Of a stretch of DNA of 52,387 nucleotides, positions 41,501 to 49,712 are shown piece after piece (within the stretch, counting starts at the first letter, position 1; every line of letters starts with the position of its first letter). The stretch comes from a virus. The notes under the pieces were generated by a model, which saw only the letters and a program-made list of their open reading frames with translations, did not search any database and was not told the DNA's origin. Position numbers and translations under genes: made by a program. Location: the IMG/VR virus record IMGVR_UViG_3300043449_001060, positions 1 through 52,387 of that record. One strand, written 5' to 3'.

Positions 41501-41941
41501 TGCATCTATTTCTTCTTGTGAAGTTATTCCACCATCTTGAAAATACTTTGCATTTGGATGAAAGAATTTTTTCTTTTTAGACTTAGGTTTTTTAAACAAA
41601 GCAGACTCTCTAAATAACTCTCCTATACCTTCTAAACTTCTAGTATATTTTTTAGAATTTATTCCGCCACCTTTTCTCATTTGTGGATATTCATCAACAT
41701 ACTTTGCTCCTGGAAACTTATAATCTTGTCCTGGTTGCATCATTTGTTTTTGGCCATTATCTGCTATACCAAGCACTGGATAACCAACCCCTTTCATTGT
41801 AATATCACTTGAAGGTATTCTAGTAGGTTTACCTGGATATTTATACTGACCCTGTGGATCAGTAATAATGTCCTTTGAATATGGATTTGGCTTATTGTAT
41901 TTTCCCAAATCAATTTTAGAAAGTAATCTTTTATTATACAT
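35600..41941 (-). CDS. Multidomain virion protein with HExxH zincin and lysozyme-like domains (2,113 aa)
   Basis: This 2,113-residue protein is encoded right after the muzzle gene, with overlapping stop and start (TAATG). The N-terminus (YKYPGKPTRIPSSDITMKG, then QMMQPGQDYKFPGA) is a block I recognise in crAss-like phages. A zincin-like motif HEWSH lies at 435-439. A T4-type lysozyme-like domain spans about 630-775, with EGGADTIAYGHKL starting at about residue 653 matching the GxG-H region of GH24-like enzymes; it would cut peptidoglycan at entry. Two copies of a linker repeat (KKRRYTEEEA...DEWGQYVQE near 250-295; KKRRFTKKDS...KEWAQYVQE near 817-858) flank the zincin-lysozyme region. A Gly/Ala-rich hydrophobic stretch lies at about 1280-1350. 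The C-terminal end has LYRGVHHG (Y2017, R2018) and HFASTT, faintly like ADP-ribosyltransferases. Gly-Gly motifs occur about ten times. The lysozyme call is good, the zincin moderate, the rest speculative. Confidence 0.8.
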   Translation of the reverse strand: MYNKRLLSKIDLGKYNKPNPYSKDIITDPQGQYKYPGKPTRIPSSDITMKGVGYPVLGIADNGQKQMMQPGQDYKFPGAKYVDEYPQMRKGGGINSKKYTRSLEGIGELFRESALFKKPKSKKKKFFHPNAKYFQDGGITSQEEIDAANDAMMKARLAYAQMHGNPAAQRMVVAPDQPYDFGNGITGTHYMASMDNYAVPLIQDVNGQLMLGDYGPESAEAIRFDNPEDAMYFAENYKKITPDESYRKEEFQNGGERGRKKRRYTEEEAQAFPKDEWGQYVQEEADIVVRPNAQNRSYANDPRYKQVSESTAVNNIYQERQPSFLGKDPFEHRRQVIKQQRAALEKAVKNTSNKIKKYYKEYHNSPRYLEMLQKSDPENWSNVDAARRHNLENPITRVHHDQPKDMPRTGGYSMSDTGDITVLPHGFGVRGLLPHEWSHSTDRPHPLVGRRAIPDKDQLWINKHRAKDWFSSPEFARQSAQEKKEDLQAKNHPAFQEFLKDQKEWYDYVGEDTETRARLNDIRYQAKQMGIYDPFTEKVTPKTFKKLLNTDFESPSKEGFDALKQLKDVYTDEEILWMLNNISKNQDKGQDTTQPQMGKYGRIIKQFAPGGVASPKDLDPEHMKRYLADLRMQENSIRKGYKNGMWYPHASVEGGADTIAYGHKLTPNDSALKRGITEDQALKLQEQDVLRNQALAKKQVDKKYGPGTFDNLPQDSQMLLVDYQYNLGTLSGFPSFVKATVEGNKEKMLAEHKRFGAGKPLTKRNEWTANVINNLEIPKPYDPMKEVTVPLANVPDATSVVQPNFLQGPTAVELPPQQYQDGGEPKKRRFTKKDSEKMPSKEWAQYVQEYPAIRVTNKPKVDPTLQKLNALRKKLQYFDSQNDGQGPSNISDMSKRAEIFKEIVNLEAQNKEKLKNTPRLDQVESIGNSMLTIGKYFMPGPVQTGINYLLNASDAYDYTKDPNNQSNQISVISDILSPLKSPRTKLAPFSVVSDVVNLKQQYNKFQDAKNQQYQDGGIVELNGNQYKKDSKGAWTFTSGAPVTDTMTLQKLNYGEGKPVGSPVVQSAPGRMNAEQLVKASKNVKPSQPIERNVPRGNVSDATGVVQPFIPKPSFVDQPSLVESLKYPEKLQEEAQRLITSGAARDMGVTAKYLSPQNANSANPKSLQQLMIEEMTKKDFQKRLDQSRLNQVNKKWNQSSILGKAGDVTRSFLADPINVTEEAIWGDQYLPDRANILRDPRNPLNAYYRKETGYDNSGLNNMVNLINPFSSAADATVYARQGNLLGTAKEFGEGLLKTAILTRAPGALNSLMGKQVNLGALGATDIGTLAGATGVASGTLSLPTTAKALYKAGQTGKTEDIRAAVNQVGMTALDFIAPEVIGSKGALSALMKGERLTPLQQLSGKNIISEFTPTQFKPLALSTPGLNSMQELRRAIDSYRSSESSLLTREAVSQIENLYDQRTEVDRIIQGLRNEGNTNSPYFQAAIDERDLLTNQIDNFHNQQVEEALAAQQQRRLDAEMIDDPAQTAERVRQFLNPDEVALNAGATAAQNMNQRLTGSFDTTRPTPGVTEYTGSNLPAPIRTSQVYSNIKPGTPPVKFSEATREAIRRRPDRSRMTLEAQLRDANDPIDFVNRLRNQYANGNINREVYNELLSGLKDAVKPTSDMYEDFDFFKEIAATNPDKPYTGSMLSRNEALNELMAIPDATLDDVLRNNYGYGLNDIEFLFNNSGISDQAIKIGMNQVLDDYTFITKYNTPNPNAPALDFANRQTLSPQLKGNEDDLGMLNISKKSKDKIEKTRYSNKSQTTGTVEYNRTLDPKLPKVVDKKVIIDNDELAEELAAYEEAFSQIPKNSSNPVHMDIQNKLEDLRATQWLRTEYAQELRAAGLNPDEIEKITIVTSEKRAKSMVDKDGNVIGTLKFDPGVYNGVTFSQIGSTGLSTKYHGYNLKASGFKNWDKAQDALAKRYLDEELNKITNASDRKNPIVVKSLTKKANTKAAEEIALLQRNNNNRFAEALYRGVHHGIKDTRGGIGTKQHFASTTLVDPVTGLPVTRYRAEDYWKSQSKQFNDQGIPKAGFVQGPRLDYDISMDNRLPVFILRKKGGDVPKLLRFTQ

Positions 41942-44900
41942 TATCTAGGAGAGATTTGATTCTTGGTATTAGTAATTTTAACTATCATGTTGGTATCCGT
42001 AGAAATATCTTTGATAAATCTAATAAAGTTTAAGTAATGTCTAAACTTCTTTCTTTGAGTTTCTGGTTTTTGAAAATCAAGATTAGCTAGATTTAAATCT
42101 TTAATGTATCCATTTGGTTGTGTTATCCAAATAAATCTATCCGCATAGTTACCTTGTAATACTGTTGTTCCAGGAATAACAGGTCCTGTTGGTGGATAGT
42201 CTGATCCAATTGGAAACTCTGATCTATCTCTAGTAATATCCCAGAACTGATTAAATCTATACTTGTTTTCTTCTTTACTAAATAATATATCAAAAGAGGC
42301 TAAGTTAGATTGATTTAGTTTAGGATACTGTTCACTTAATGTAACATTATTCTTAGGGAATATATTTAAATTAAGATATCCAGATACTTGTTCTGAATTA
42401 AATATTAAAGCTCTATCAAAATTAAAGTCAAGTACATGGAATTGGTCAACACAATTATTACGTTCTTTTCTATAAGATTCTAAGATATACTCAACTGATT
42501 TTAATGTCGTAACAGTTTGACCAGTGATAATAGGAAGTTCTATTTCAAATGGATAATTAGTTCCATAGAAATTACAGTAACTACTACAACCACTATTATG
42601 TTTCCATATACCATTAACTTTTGTTGTTAAGAATGTATTCTTAGTTGGAAAAGTTAAATCTGGATGCCAGTCATGGAAAGAAAGAAAGAATTGATTTTTA
42701 GGGTCAAAACTAACTGTCCAAGATGCATTGTCAAAAATTGCTTCATCTCCTAATAAATAAGTTGATCCTGGGAAATTGATATTAGTAAAATAGTCACCCT
42801 TACCTTTATTTTTACCAGAAGTAATTAATGGTACATATTGAATAACATTCTGACCAACAAACTCTTGTTTTAACTTATAGTCTTTCTTTGAAAAGTATAC
42901 AACAGAGTTTTCATTATCATATACAGATTGGCAACCAATACCGGATACTGGATTATCTTGGTATGGGTAATCTGGAAAATCTTCAGTTAGCTTATATGGT
43001 AAAAATTCAGAGAACCACCATTTTAATCCAGCTTGAGAAATTTCTTTTAGACCTCCTCCATATAAGAATATCTTACCTTGGTTTTGTGAGATATAATAAA
43101 TACCTGCTGGTGTACCAATTACAGATAATCTATTTTGAGATGAACCATACTCATATGGTTTATCTGAATTAGAAACTGCTTGAAGCGGTTGACTAAATAA
43201 TCCACCATCACCAATAGTTACTTTAGTGCCTAGTTCTGTTTGTAAAGTGTCAACACCTTGATACATTAATGGGCTATCATTTTTAAATGTAATAATGATA
43301 CCACTTTTATTTATTGACTTAACTGCAGAAATTTGAGACTTAAATTCTTTATAGTTATTTACAAGAAAAATAAACCAACTATCTTTTGAGGACTCTTCTT
43401 GTTGTGGCAATGAATAAATAATCCTATCTGGATAATATGTGTAACAAAGTTTTGCAACTTTAGGATTATAATATCTACTTTGTAAATTACCTGAAGAAAA
43501 ATACTGATTAAATAACTTAGTAATACTTAATGAATAATCATATCTCCATATGTTTCCTCTTGAAATAATTTGTGGATCAGTATCAAACATAGATACTAAA
43601 TCAGTATATCTGTAAGGATTATAATGTTTTTCATACTCAAGTTCCCCATCAGTTCTAAAGTCTACAAGAACTTCTGATTCTACAAAGAAATCTCTTACAC
43701 CTGAATTAGCAAGATAAAAGTATGAGTCATTAACTCTAAATACACCAGGATAATTACCAACTGAGTCATTACTAAACTCATAGTTTTTATTATCAAGTTT
43801 ATAAAACTTTGTTGGAAATGCACCTGTACCTGGTTGCATTGATGGTCCAAAACTATTTGGAATTAAATCTTGTACATCATACTTTTTAGAGTTTACCCAG
43901 AATCTAGCATCTGGAATCATATTGTATAACTTGTAATTATATTCAAAACCATCTGGCTGATCATATAACCAGTTATAAAAGAAAAGCATTGAGTTTTTTT
44001 CAGTGTATCTATTAATAAAGATATCTCCTCCAAAAAAGATTGGTGTTCTATATATTTGATTTACTGAATATGGTGTTCCTGGATCAGTAGGACATGATGT
44101 ATAAAAACCTGTATTAATTATATAGTCACTTAACTTTTGCTCACATGGAGTAATTGGAATTTGTTTTATAGAATCTAACTGACCGTATAAGTTTCTAATT
44201 CTATATTTCAAACCTGCATAATGACTGGCAATTTGAGTTGAGAAAGGAGAACTTGGATCTTCCCATGTTGGATAGTTAGCAATTGGATTAAGAGTACCAT
44301 TAGATGTAATATCTGTATTACCATCAAAAGCTGAAAGTGTAACTAATGAATTATCCTTAAATGCTGTAATCTCATACGGTCCAGTACTTGCTCCATTTGG
44401 ATAAGTAATTGGATTATAGTATGGTCCGGTTAAGGTTCTTAGAGTTACTGTATCTCCTCGTTGTAAGTTATTAATTGTATATCTTACATACTGACCTGTA
44501 GTATTTAATTGATATGCCGGTACTTGTTGAATATTATCTCTAATATAGAATGAATCCTGAAGCTTAAATCTTTGAATTTGTGTTCTATTAAATGCTCCCC
44601 ACCTGTTGTAAAATCCATGACCAATACACTGTAATGCATATTGTTGATATGGAAGAAATGTATAGAATGCGCTAATTGCTAAATTAGCTCCTTCTGAAAA
44701 ATAAAATGATAATCTATTAAGAGCTCCTAATTGTGAAAGAACAGGAGGCAAATATGCACTATCTGGAAATTCAATAGTTCCAGTAATTGACATTGGAATA
44801 ATACCTGATAATGCTAATGCTGCTGGGTTGTTAACAGTATTTGTTAAGTTAAATAATGCTGCACTTGTTGAAGTAGCATCATAACCAATACTAGCTGCAG

Positions 44901-47385
44901 CTAAAGCATCTAAAATAGGCGTTGTACCTCCATAATAATTTCTTAGATAATTATTATAAATTTCAATAGCTGTTGCCGTTAATCCAGATAATTCTGCTAT
45001 CTGACCAAGATTTGTATTACCACCAACTAATTGTTGAAGTACGCCATTAATATCAGGTTGGTTCATTGTTCTTTTACCAATCATTGATATTACACCTTGA
45101 GCAGCTCCTGCAATAAATGCAACAGCTACAATAAGATCACTTAACAATTTAAACTCTGGGTGGTCTTGTGGATACTTAAATTGTTGTTCAGAATATCCTC
45201 TTAGTTCACCATATATTTTTAATTCTGTAGCAGAAAGAAATGGTGTACTAAACATTAAATCTGGAGAGTGAATAGATGTAATATCTAACGGTACCTGTTG
45301 ACCAATCTCTGATTTAATGTATGGATCAGAATATGCAGTAGCTAATGAAGCTGCTTGTACAGGTTTAATTGTATTAAAAGGATAGTTAGCATACAAACCT
45401 CTAACAATAGAACCTGCTTGATTAAGAGGATAACTTTTATTCTCAAAAGTTCTAAAGTTATTGATCATTCCTTTTGCAAGAATAGTTCTATTGCCTTCTC
45501 TTGATCCTCTTAAGATTTCATAACCTACTATACCTTCAATTAATTTTCCTTCATTATCTACCGGAAGAAGAATGTTTTCAAATACAACTCCAAGAATTCT
45601 AATATTTAATTCATTTGAATTATTGGCTACATTTGGTTTGTAATGAAGTGTTACACTATTAGGTCCAGTATCTGTTCCATTATCCGGAAATTTGTGATGC
45701 CTAATTTGTTTACCACATAAGTCATTTACATATTGTCCTAAATAAGGTCCTGATAGATATTGGTCTTGACCTTTAGGACCAGTCCAACAATGCTCACTAG
45801 AGTTCCAAATTTCAGCTTGATTATTAGGATATATTTCTGTTGATTCCCAATATCCCATATCACCATAACCAATTACTTTACCACCATCTGGCAATGTAGT
45901 GTTTAGTGCAGCTGGAAGACCTAGTACAGTAGCGGTATTGTATGTTTCAAATAACTCTTCTGTACCGTCTAACTTGTTTTGATCAAATATACCCGGGTCT
46001 GTTTCATACTCTAAACTTGTACCTCCTTGTGGATTTACATAATTATAGTATTGAGGCGGTCTTCCCGGAATATGATATGATGAAGATTTATCTCCTGTAT
46101 CATAAACCCATCTAATAAAAAATGCATATACCTCATCTCTATAGTAACTTCCTTTATTTCCACCCTTTACATAATAGTCTGCTGGATATTCTACTGATAC
46201 CCATTTAGATCTTATTAAGTTAGCTAATGGTTGATAGTTAAAATCAAATTTAGTTCTAGGACCAACTCTAAGTAAATAATTGTTAACCTCAGACATTTGA
46301 TCTGAAGTTTCATAAACTGGAGTCTGAATAGGAATTTGCTCAATAGGAACAGTAATTAAATCTTCTTTAATTCTATCTAATTCAATTCTTGTAGTTTGAG
46401 TAGAGTAAATACCAATCTGTTTAGCTACAGTCTGTTGATTAACATTAAATACAATAACCAATATAAACTCATCAAAGTTTACTGTATCTGCATTAACTTC
46501 TAATGATAAAGCTCCTTGTAAATCCAAAGGAGACCAAATAGGTTGTGTATTACTTGGAGAAAAATAATCAGTAACTCTTTGACCTTTAATTGCATATGCA
46601 ATAGTTGCAAAGTATGTGCCATTAGCAAGAGTTCCTCCAAGGGGACCTAGTTGCAAGTTTAAACATGGTGTTTCTACTAATCTTGCTAATCTTGTATTAG
46701 AACAATTGAGTTCATTATCATCTACACAAAATTCACAAGGAGTTGCCGGTGTACACTTTTGTTTCCATTGAACTCCTGGCCATAATACTTCTTGACCAGT
46801 TGTACTTGTATATGTATTTTGTAAAGTTGTACCATATGTTCCAAATACCGGAAATTGAGATGGACTTGGCCATAGTTGTGGATCTCCCACATTAAGATAT
46901 CTATCAGGATTTAATCCATCAGCCCAATACACTTGCCAAGAACAATCTTCTTTTTCTCTTGATACACCAGATATAAGATATCTTTTATCAAAGCCTAGAC
47001 ATGTATCTTGAACAATAGGTCTATAAATACATCTTTCTTCTTCTAATAAACCTATTTCAGATAATACTGGCTGTCCAAAACTATTATGACCGGCAGTAAA
47101 TATAATCCATTTATCAGAAAACAATTGAATACCACCAATAATATATTTATTAGCTACAGCATATTGACCTGTAGTTGGCATTGTAGCCCCTGCAGTAGCA
47201 CATAGAAAGTTGGATGTCTCATTAGATAATGTACCTATGTTACCTTCATCAGTATTGTTTACAGCATTTCTTGCATGCGTCCACATACCTTCTGATACAA
47301 ATGATGGATCAGAATCTTTATTAAGACCTTTTACAAATGTATTAGTAATTAACTGAGCACTATTTTGTCTTTGCTTTTTTGCCAT
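41941..47385 (-). CDS. Muzzle / tail stabilisation protein (1,814 aa)
   Basis: This 1,814-residue, largely beta-rich and Tyr/Asn/Gly-rich protein begins with NTFVKGLNKDSDPSFVSEGM, then THARNAVNNTDEGN. This N-terminal pattern (F-x-x-G-x-N-x-D) is shared by P22 gp10-like tail stabilisation proteins and by the muzzle protein of crAss-like phages, the assembly that closes the distal end of the short tail. A hydrophobic helical stretch lies near residues 740-770 (LLSDLIVAVAFIAGAAQGVI), unusual within an otherwise beta-rich protein. The gene starts 2 nt after the stop of the preceding 352-aa ring protein gene and overlaps the next start by one base, so the ring, muzzle and lysozyme proteins are encoded as one tight set. 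No enzymatic motif is seen. The assignment rests on the N-terminus, length and gene order. Confidence 0.78.
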   Translation of the reverse strand: MAKKQRQNSAQLITNTFVKGLNKDSDPSFVSEGMWTHARNAVNNTDEGNIGTLSNETSNFLCATAGATMPTTGQYAVANKYIIGGIQLFSDKWIIFTAGHNSFGQPVLSEIGLLEEERCIYRPIVQDTCLGFDKRYLISGVSREKEDCSWQVYWADGLNPDRYLNVGDPQLWPSPSQFPVFGTYGTTLQNTYTSTTGQEVLWPGVQWKQKCTPATPCEFCVDDNELNCSNTRLARLVETPCLNLQLGPLGGTLANGTYFATIAYAIKGQRVTDYFSPSNTQPIWSPLDLQGALSLEVNADTVNFDEFILVIVFNVNQQTVAKQIGIYSTQTTRIELDRIKEDLITVPIEQIPIQTPVYETSDQMSEVNNYLLRVGPRTKFDFNYQPLANLIRSKWVSVEYPADYYVKGGNKGSYYRDEVYAFFIRWVYDTGDKSSSYHIPGRPPQYYNYVNPQGGTSLEYETDPGIFDQNKLDGTEELFETYNTATVLGLPAALNTTLPDGGKVIGYGDMGYWESTEIYPNNQAEIWNSSEHCWTGPKGQDQYLSGPYLGQYVNDLCGKQIRHHKFPDNGTDTGPNSVTLHYKPNVANNSNELNIRILGVVFENILLPVDNEGKLIEGIVGYEILRGSREGNRTILAKGMINNFRTFENKSYPLNQAGSIVRGLYANYPFNTIKPVQAASLATAYSDPYIKSEIGQQVPLDITSIHSPDLMFSTPFLSATELKIYGELRGYSEQQFKYPQDHPEFKLLSDLIVAVAFIAGAAQGVISMIGKRTMNQPDINGVLQQLVGGNTNLGQIAELSGLTATAIEIYNNYLRNYYGGTTPILDALAAASIGYDATSTSAALFNLTNTVNNPAALALSGIIPMSITGTIEFPDSAYLPPVLSQLGALNRLSFYFSEGANLAISAFYTFLPYQQYALQCIGHGFYNRWGAFNRTQIQRFKLQDSFYIRDNIQQVPAYQLNTTGQYVRYTINNLQRGDTVTLRTLTGPYYNPITYPNGASTGPYEITAFKDNSLVTLSAFDGNTDITSNGTLNPIANYPTWEDPSSPFSTQIASHYAGLKYRIRNLYGQLDSIKQIPITPCEQKLSDYIINTGFYTSCPTDPGTPYSVNQIYRTPIFFGGDIFINRYTEKNSMLFFYNWLYDQPDGFEYNYKLYNMIPDARFWVNSKKYDVQDLIPNSFGPSMQPGTGAFPTKFYKLDNKNYEFSNDSVGNYPGVFRVNDSYFYLANSGVRDFFVESEVLVDFRTDGELEYEKHYNPYRYTDLVSMFDTDPQIISRGNIWRYDYSLSITKLFNQYFSSGNLQSRYYNPKVAKLCYTYYPDRIIYSLPQQEESSKDSWFIFLVNNYKEFKSQISAVKSINKSGIIITFKNDSPLMYQGVDTLQTELGTKVTIGDGGLFSQPLQAVSNSDKPYEYGSSQNRLSVIGTPAGIYYISQNQGKIFLYGGGLKEISQAGLKWWFSEFLPYKLTEDFPDYPYQDNPVSGIGCQSVYDNENSVVYFSKKDYKLKQEFVGQNVIQYVPLITSGKNKGKGDYFTNINFPGSTYLLGDEAIFDNASWTVSFDPKNQFFLSFHDWHPDLTFPTKNTFLTTKVNGIWKHNSGCSSYCNFYGTNYPFEIELPIITGQTVTTLKSVEYILESYRKERNNCVDQFHVLDFNFDRALIFNSEQVSGYLNLNIFPKNNVTLSEQYPKLNQSNLASFDILFSKEENKYRFNQFWDITRDRSEFPIGSDYPPTGPVIPGTTVLQGNYADRFIWITQPNGYIKDLNLANLDFQKPETQRKKFRHYLNFIRFIKDISTDTNMIVKITNTKNQISPR

Positions 47386-47386
47386 C

Positions 47387-48445
47387 TTATATTACTCTAT
47401 TGCGTCCTAAAACCCCACGATATCCCCAGTTAGGTGAGAAACTTTCAAACATGTTGTAATACTTACCGTACATGGCTTTTCTATTTGTCCACCACATTTC
47501 TTGAAGCTCTCTAAAGTTTGGAGTATTAACTACACTCAATGCTTGATTTCTAGCAGCTCTAAGTCTTTGTTCAATAAGTTGCATTCTTTGAGCAACATCT
47601 TCTCCATTTAAATAAAGATTTTCCATGATTCTAGCTTTTAATGCATACTCATAATATTCATTAATAAGATCATGATCTGGAACAAGAAGATCACCATTCT
47701 CATCTTCCATTTGACCTTGATAATTTAAATATACTTTACCAGTATCAAATGTTGTAAATAAAAATCCTCCTTTAATCCATCCTTCATTTGGAGTATTCCA
47801 ATAAAGATTAGGACAGTCACATTCTATATTTTGACTTGTCTTCATTCTTAGTGGAAATAACTGTGTATAAACTCTTGTAGCTCCAGGATTACTAATTACT
47901 TGAACAAGTTCATACTTATCTCCTTTACAGTTCATAAAGACTCTTGGTCTTGTACAAACATCTCCATAAGGTGCAAGTGGATCATATTCTGTAGGAATAG
48001 GATTAGGAGCACATGTAGCAGGACATGTATTGTCTGGACATGCTGCAGTATAGTTACATGGATTTGCGTTGCATACAGAGCAGTTTACAGTTTGTGGTGC
48101 ACATACATCAACTGTGGCTGGTGTTTCCACATAAGGAACTTCTTGAATATTTGTACCACCAGCCCAGCCATCATAACCAATATGTTCAGTAAAAGTACCA
48201 CAGATAAAAGCAAAATTAAATGTATAAAAGTCATCAGGTAATTTTACTTTACCATGACATACATCTAAAATTACTTCCTTTTGTTGATTAATTCTTAAGC
48301 CAAGATCATAGTTAAGTTTCTTGACTAATTTAATTAACTGTTGAGGCTCTATCATATTTTCTAGAGCAAAAGTATTTAAGTCAACTGTTACATCTTCTAA
48401 CAATTGATTAAAGGTTCTATATCTAAGAGTGTAATTAAAATCCAT
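47387..48445 (-). CDS. Tail ring/tubular protein (P22 gp4-like type) with Cys-rich insertion
   Basis: This 352-residue protein has the organisation of crAss-like ring or tail tubular proteins: an N-terminal helical part (FNQLLEDVTVDLNTFALE, then LIKLVKKLNYDLGL), a beta-rich middle (GKVKLPDDFYTFNFAFICG; GKVYLNYQGQMEDENG) and a C-terminal helical bundle (INEYYEYALKARIMENLYL, then RMQLIEQRLRAARNQA). These are features of podovirus adaptor proteins that join portal and tail. Between about residues 110 and 165 there is a Cys-rich loop with about eight cysteines (for example NCSVCNANPC and CPDNTCPATC), which is unusual for a ring protein. The start overlaps the stop of the 220-aa gene by one base (TAATG), and the stop is 1 nt before the muzzle ATG. 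The exact ring position cannot be decided from sequence. Confidence 0.72.
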   Translation of the reverse strand: MDFNYTLRYRTFNQLLEDVTVDLNTFALENMIEPQQLIKLVKKLNYDLGLRINQQKEVILDVCHGKVKLPDDFYTFNFAFICGTFTEHIGYDGWAGGTNIQEVPYVETPATVDVCAPQTVNCSVCNANPCNYTAACPDNTCPATCAPNPIPTEYDPLAPYGDVCTRPRVFMNCKGDKYELVQVISNPGATRVYTQLFPLRMKTSQNIECDCPNLYWNTPNEGWIKGGFLFTTFDTGKVYLNYQGQMEDENGDLLVPDHDLINEYYEYALKARIMENLYLNGEDVAQRMQLIEQRLRAARNQALSVVNTPNFRELQEMWWTNRKAMYGKYYNMFESFSPNWGYRGVLGRNRVI

Positions 48446-49107
48446 TATCTAAGTATATTTTGACTATCATCTAATCCATCAGTTGGGACTTGCATAGTTA
48501 TGGTTAACTCTTTTACTGTATATTGCTCTATTTCAGAAAATAAATATTCTGGAAATGGTAATGGTTGATCTTGTTTAATTAAACAATCATCTGTTGTACA
48601 GGTATCTACTTGACCTTCAAATATTGCTTCCATGCGAACAGCATCCCAGTCTACATTAGGAATATATAAATAGCCATCTAAATACCAGAAATAAATATTA
48701 CGGTTATATTTAAATGTTGTAGTTTTAGTCATAGAAACCCAAGTACCTGGATCTGTACGGAATAATTCTATAGTACCATCTATTGAAGATACTGTACGTA
48801 TAATAGGACCAAATGTGCCATTTAAAATTGTAGGAAGCTTTTCTTTTGATCTTTTAAAGTAACAACCTGAGTATACACCAATACATCCTGCTTCTACTTT
48901 ATCAACATCAATTAACTCAAGATAAGGTAGTACTTGAAAAATTGAACTGATCTTCATTAATTTAAATTGGTTATCTTCTCTTTTCAAGAGTGTCTGCCCA
49001 TACTTAGTTAATAAAAAGTATATAGTTCTATCTGTAAGAAACGGATCTTCTTTTGCAGCTTTAAGTGTATTTCTTACCCTAGAAATTGCTTCACCAATTG
49101 TTGTCAT
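48445..49107 (-). CDS. Tail ring/adaptor-type protein (220 aa)
   Basis: This 220-residue protein is encoded between two other small tail proteins. The N-terminus is helical (IGEAISRVRNTLKAA, then DRTIYFLLTKYGQTLLKRED), the middle is beta-rich with YLDGYLYIPNVDW, and the C-terminus (PFPEYLFSEIEQYTVKELT, then ITMQVPTDGLDDSQN) resembles the C-terminal helix of podovirus adaptor proteins. Gene order in crAss-like phages (ring proteins directly before the muzzle gene) supports a tail-ring role. It overlaps the 193-aa gene by four bases (ATGA) and the 352-aa gene by one base, so translation is probably coupled. No catalytic residues are seen. Confidence 0.68.
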   Translation of the reverse strand: MTTIGEAISRVRNTLKAAKEDPFLTDRTIYFLLTKYGQTLLKREDNQFKLMKISSIFQVLPYLELIDVDKVEAGCIGVYSGCYFKRSKEKLPTILNGTFGPIIRTVSSIDGTIELFRTDPGTWVSMTKTTTFKYNRNIYFWYLDGYLYIPNVDWDAVRMEAIFEGQVDTCTTDDCLIKQDQPLPFPEYLFSEIEQYTVKELTITMQVPTDGLDDSQNILR

Positions 49108-49685
49108 AAGTCAAATTCATTATATTCATTCAGTTGTTGTTTAACTGAATTATTTATAAATTCTCTATAAATAGTTTTTTGATAGTCTAGTTTAAGTTTT
49201 TTAGTTGAATCAATTGGCATATACAAATTCCAATTTTCTGGGTAAGTTTTAGCTACACTTCTTTTAAAATCTCTACATGCAACAAACTTCCAAAATTCTC
49301 TATTCTTCATCTTATGTTTTAATGCATAACTTGTAAAAAATATTTTAGCTAATTTACCATCGGTTTCCCAATTCTTATTTGTTACTGAAACTCCGTATTT
49401 ATTAGATTTAGCATAATCAATATTATCTTTTTTACTTTGTCTACATGATCCAATAAATATCCATCCAATTGATTCTGGTAATTGTATACCGTCTCTATTT
49501 TCAATTACAGCATTATACATATACTCATTAAAAGTTTTAACAACTTTTCTTAAATCTTTATCATCCAAATTTTTGTATTTTGGATGCTTCTTTTTAAAAC
49601 TATCAAAGAACTCTTTGTTCATTATTGTATGCACTGTAGGTCTATACCGAGGTGCATGTAAATCTGGTTTTTTAAATTCCTTCAT
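49104..49685 (-). CDS. Conserved crAss-like tail/ring-region protein (193 aa)
   Basis: This 193-residue, Lys-rich basic protein is the first gene of the ring-muzzle set. It has a helix (DDKDLRKVVKTFNEYMYNAV) followed by GIQLPESIGWIFIGSCRQ, a helix-then-strand pattern faintly like HU/IHF proteins, but the middle and C-terminal parts (LAKIFFTSYALKHKMKNREF, then ENWNLYMPID) do not fit that fold. It lies in the position of a tail ring or ring-associated protein of crAss-like phages. A terminator (49742-49767) separates it from the fibre genes, and a TTAGTATATT element lies 12 nt before its ATG, so it probably begins a transcription unit. It overlaps the next gene by four bases. The exact role is unknown. 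Confidence 0.6.
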   Translation of the reverse strand: MKEFKKPDLHAPRYRPTVHTIMNKEFFDSFKKKHPKYKNLDDKDLRKVVKTFNEYMYNAVIENRDGIQLPESIGWIFIGSCRQSKKDNIDYAKSNKYGVSVTNKNWETDGKLAKIFFTSYALKHKMKNREFWKFVACRDFKRSVAKTYPENWNLYMPIDSTKKLKLDYQKTIYREFINNSVKQQLNEYNEFDL

Positions 49686-49689
49686 ACCA

Positions 49690-49712
49690 TATAGATTAAT
49701 ATACTAAAAATA
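49690..49712 (-). promoter_or_regulatory. Promoter-like TTAGTATATT element upstream of the ring-muzzle set
   Basis: On the minus strand, TTTTTAGTATATTAATCTATATGG lies between the fibre terminator and the ATG at 49685. The 10-mer TTAGTATATT occupies 49707-49698 and ends 12 nt before the start codon. Its place directly after a terminator supports a promoter role. A perfect Bacteroidota -7-like box TATATTTG (49731-49724) lies further upstream. Confidence 0.5.

Noticed and set aside
49104-49685. HU/IHF-like DNA-binding protein
   Set aside because: Only a helix plus GIQLPESIG recalls that fold; the arm region is missing and the rest of the 193 residues does not fit. Gene order favours a tail-ring role.
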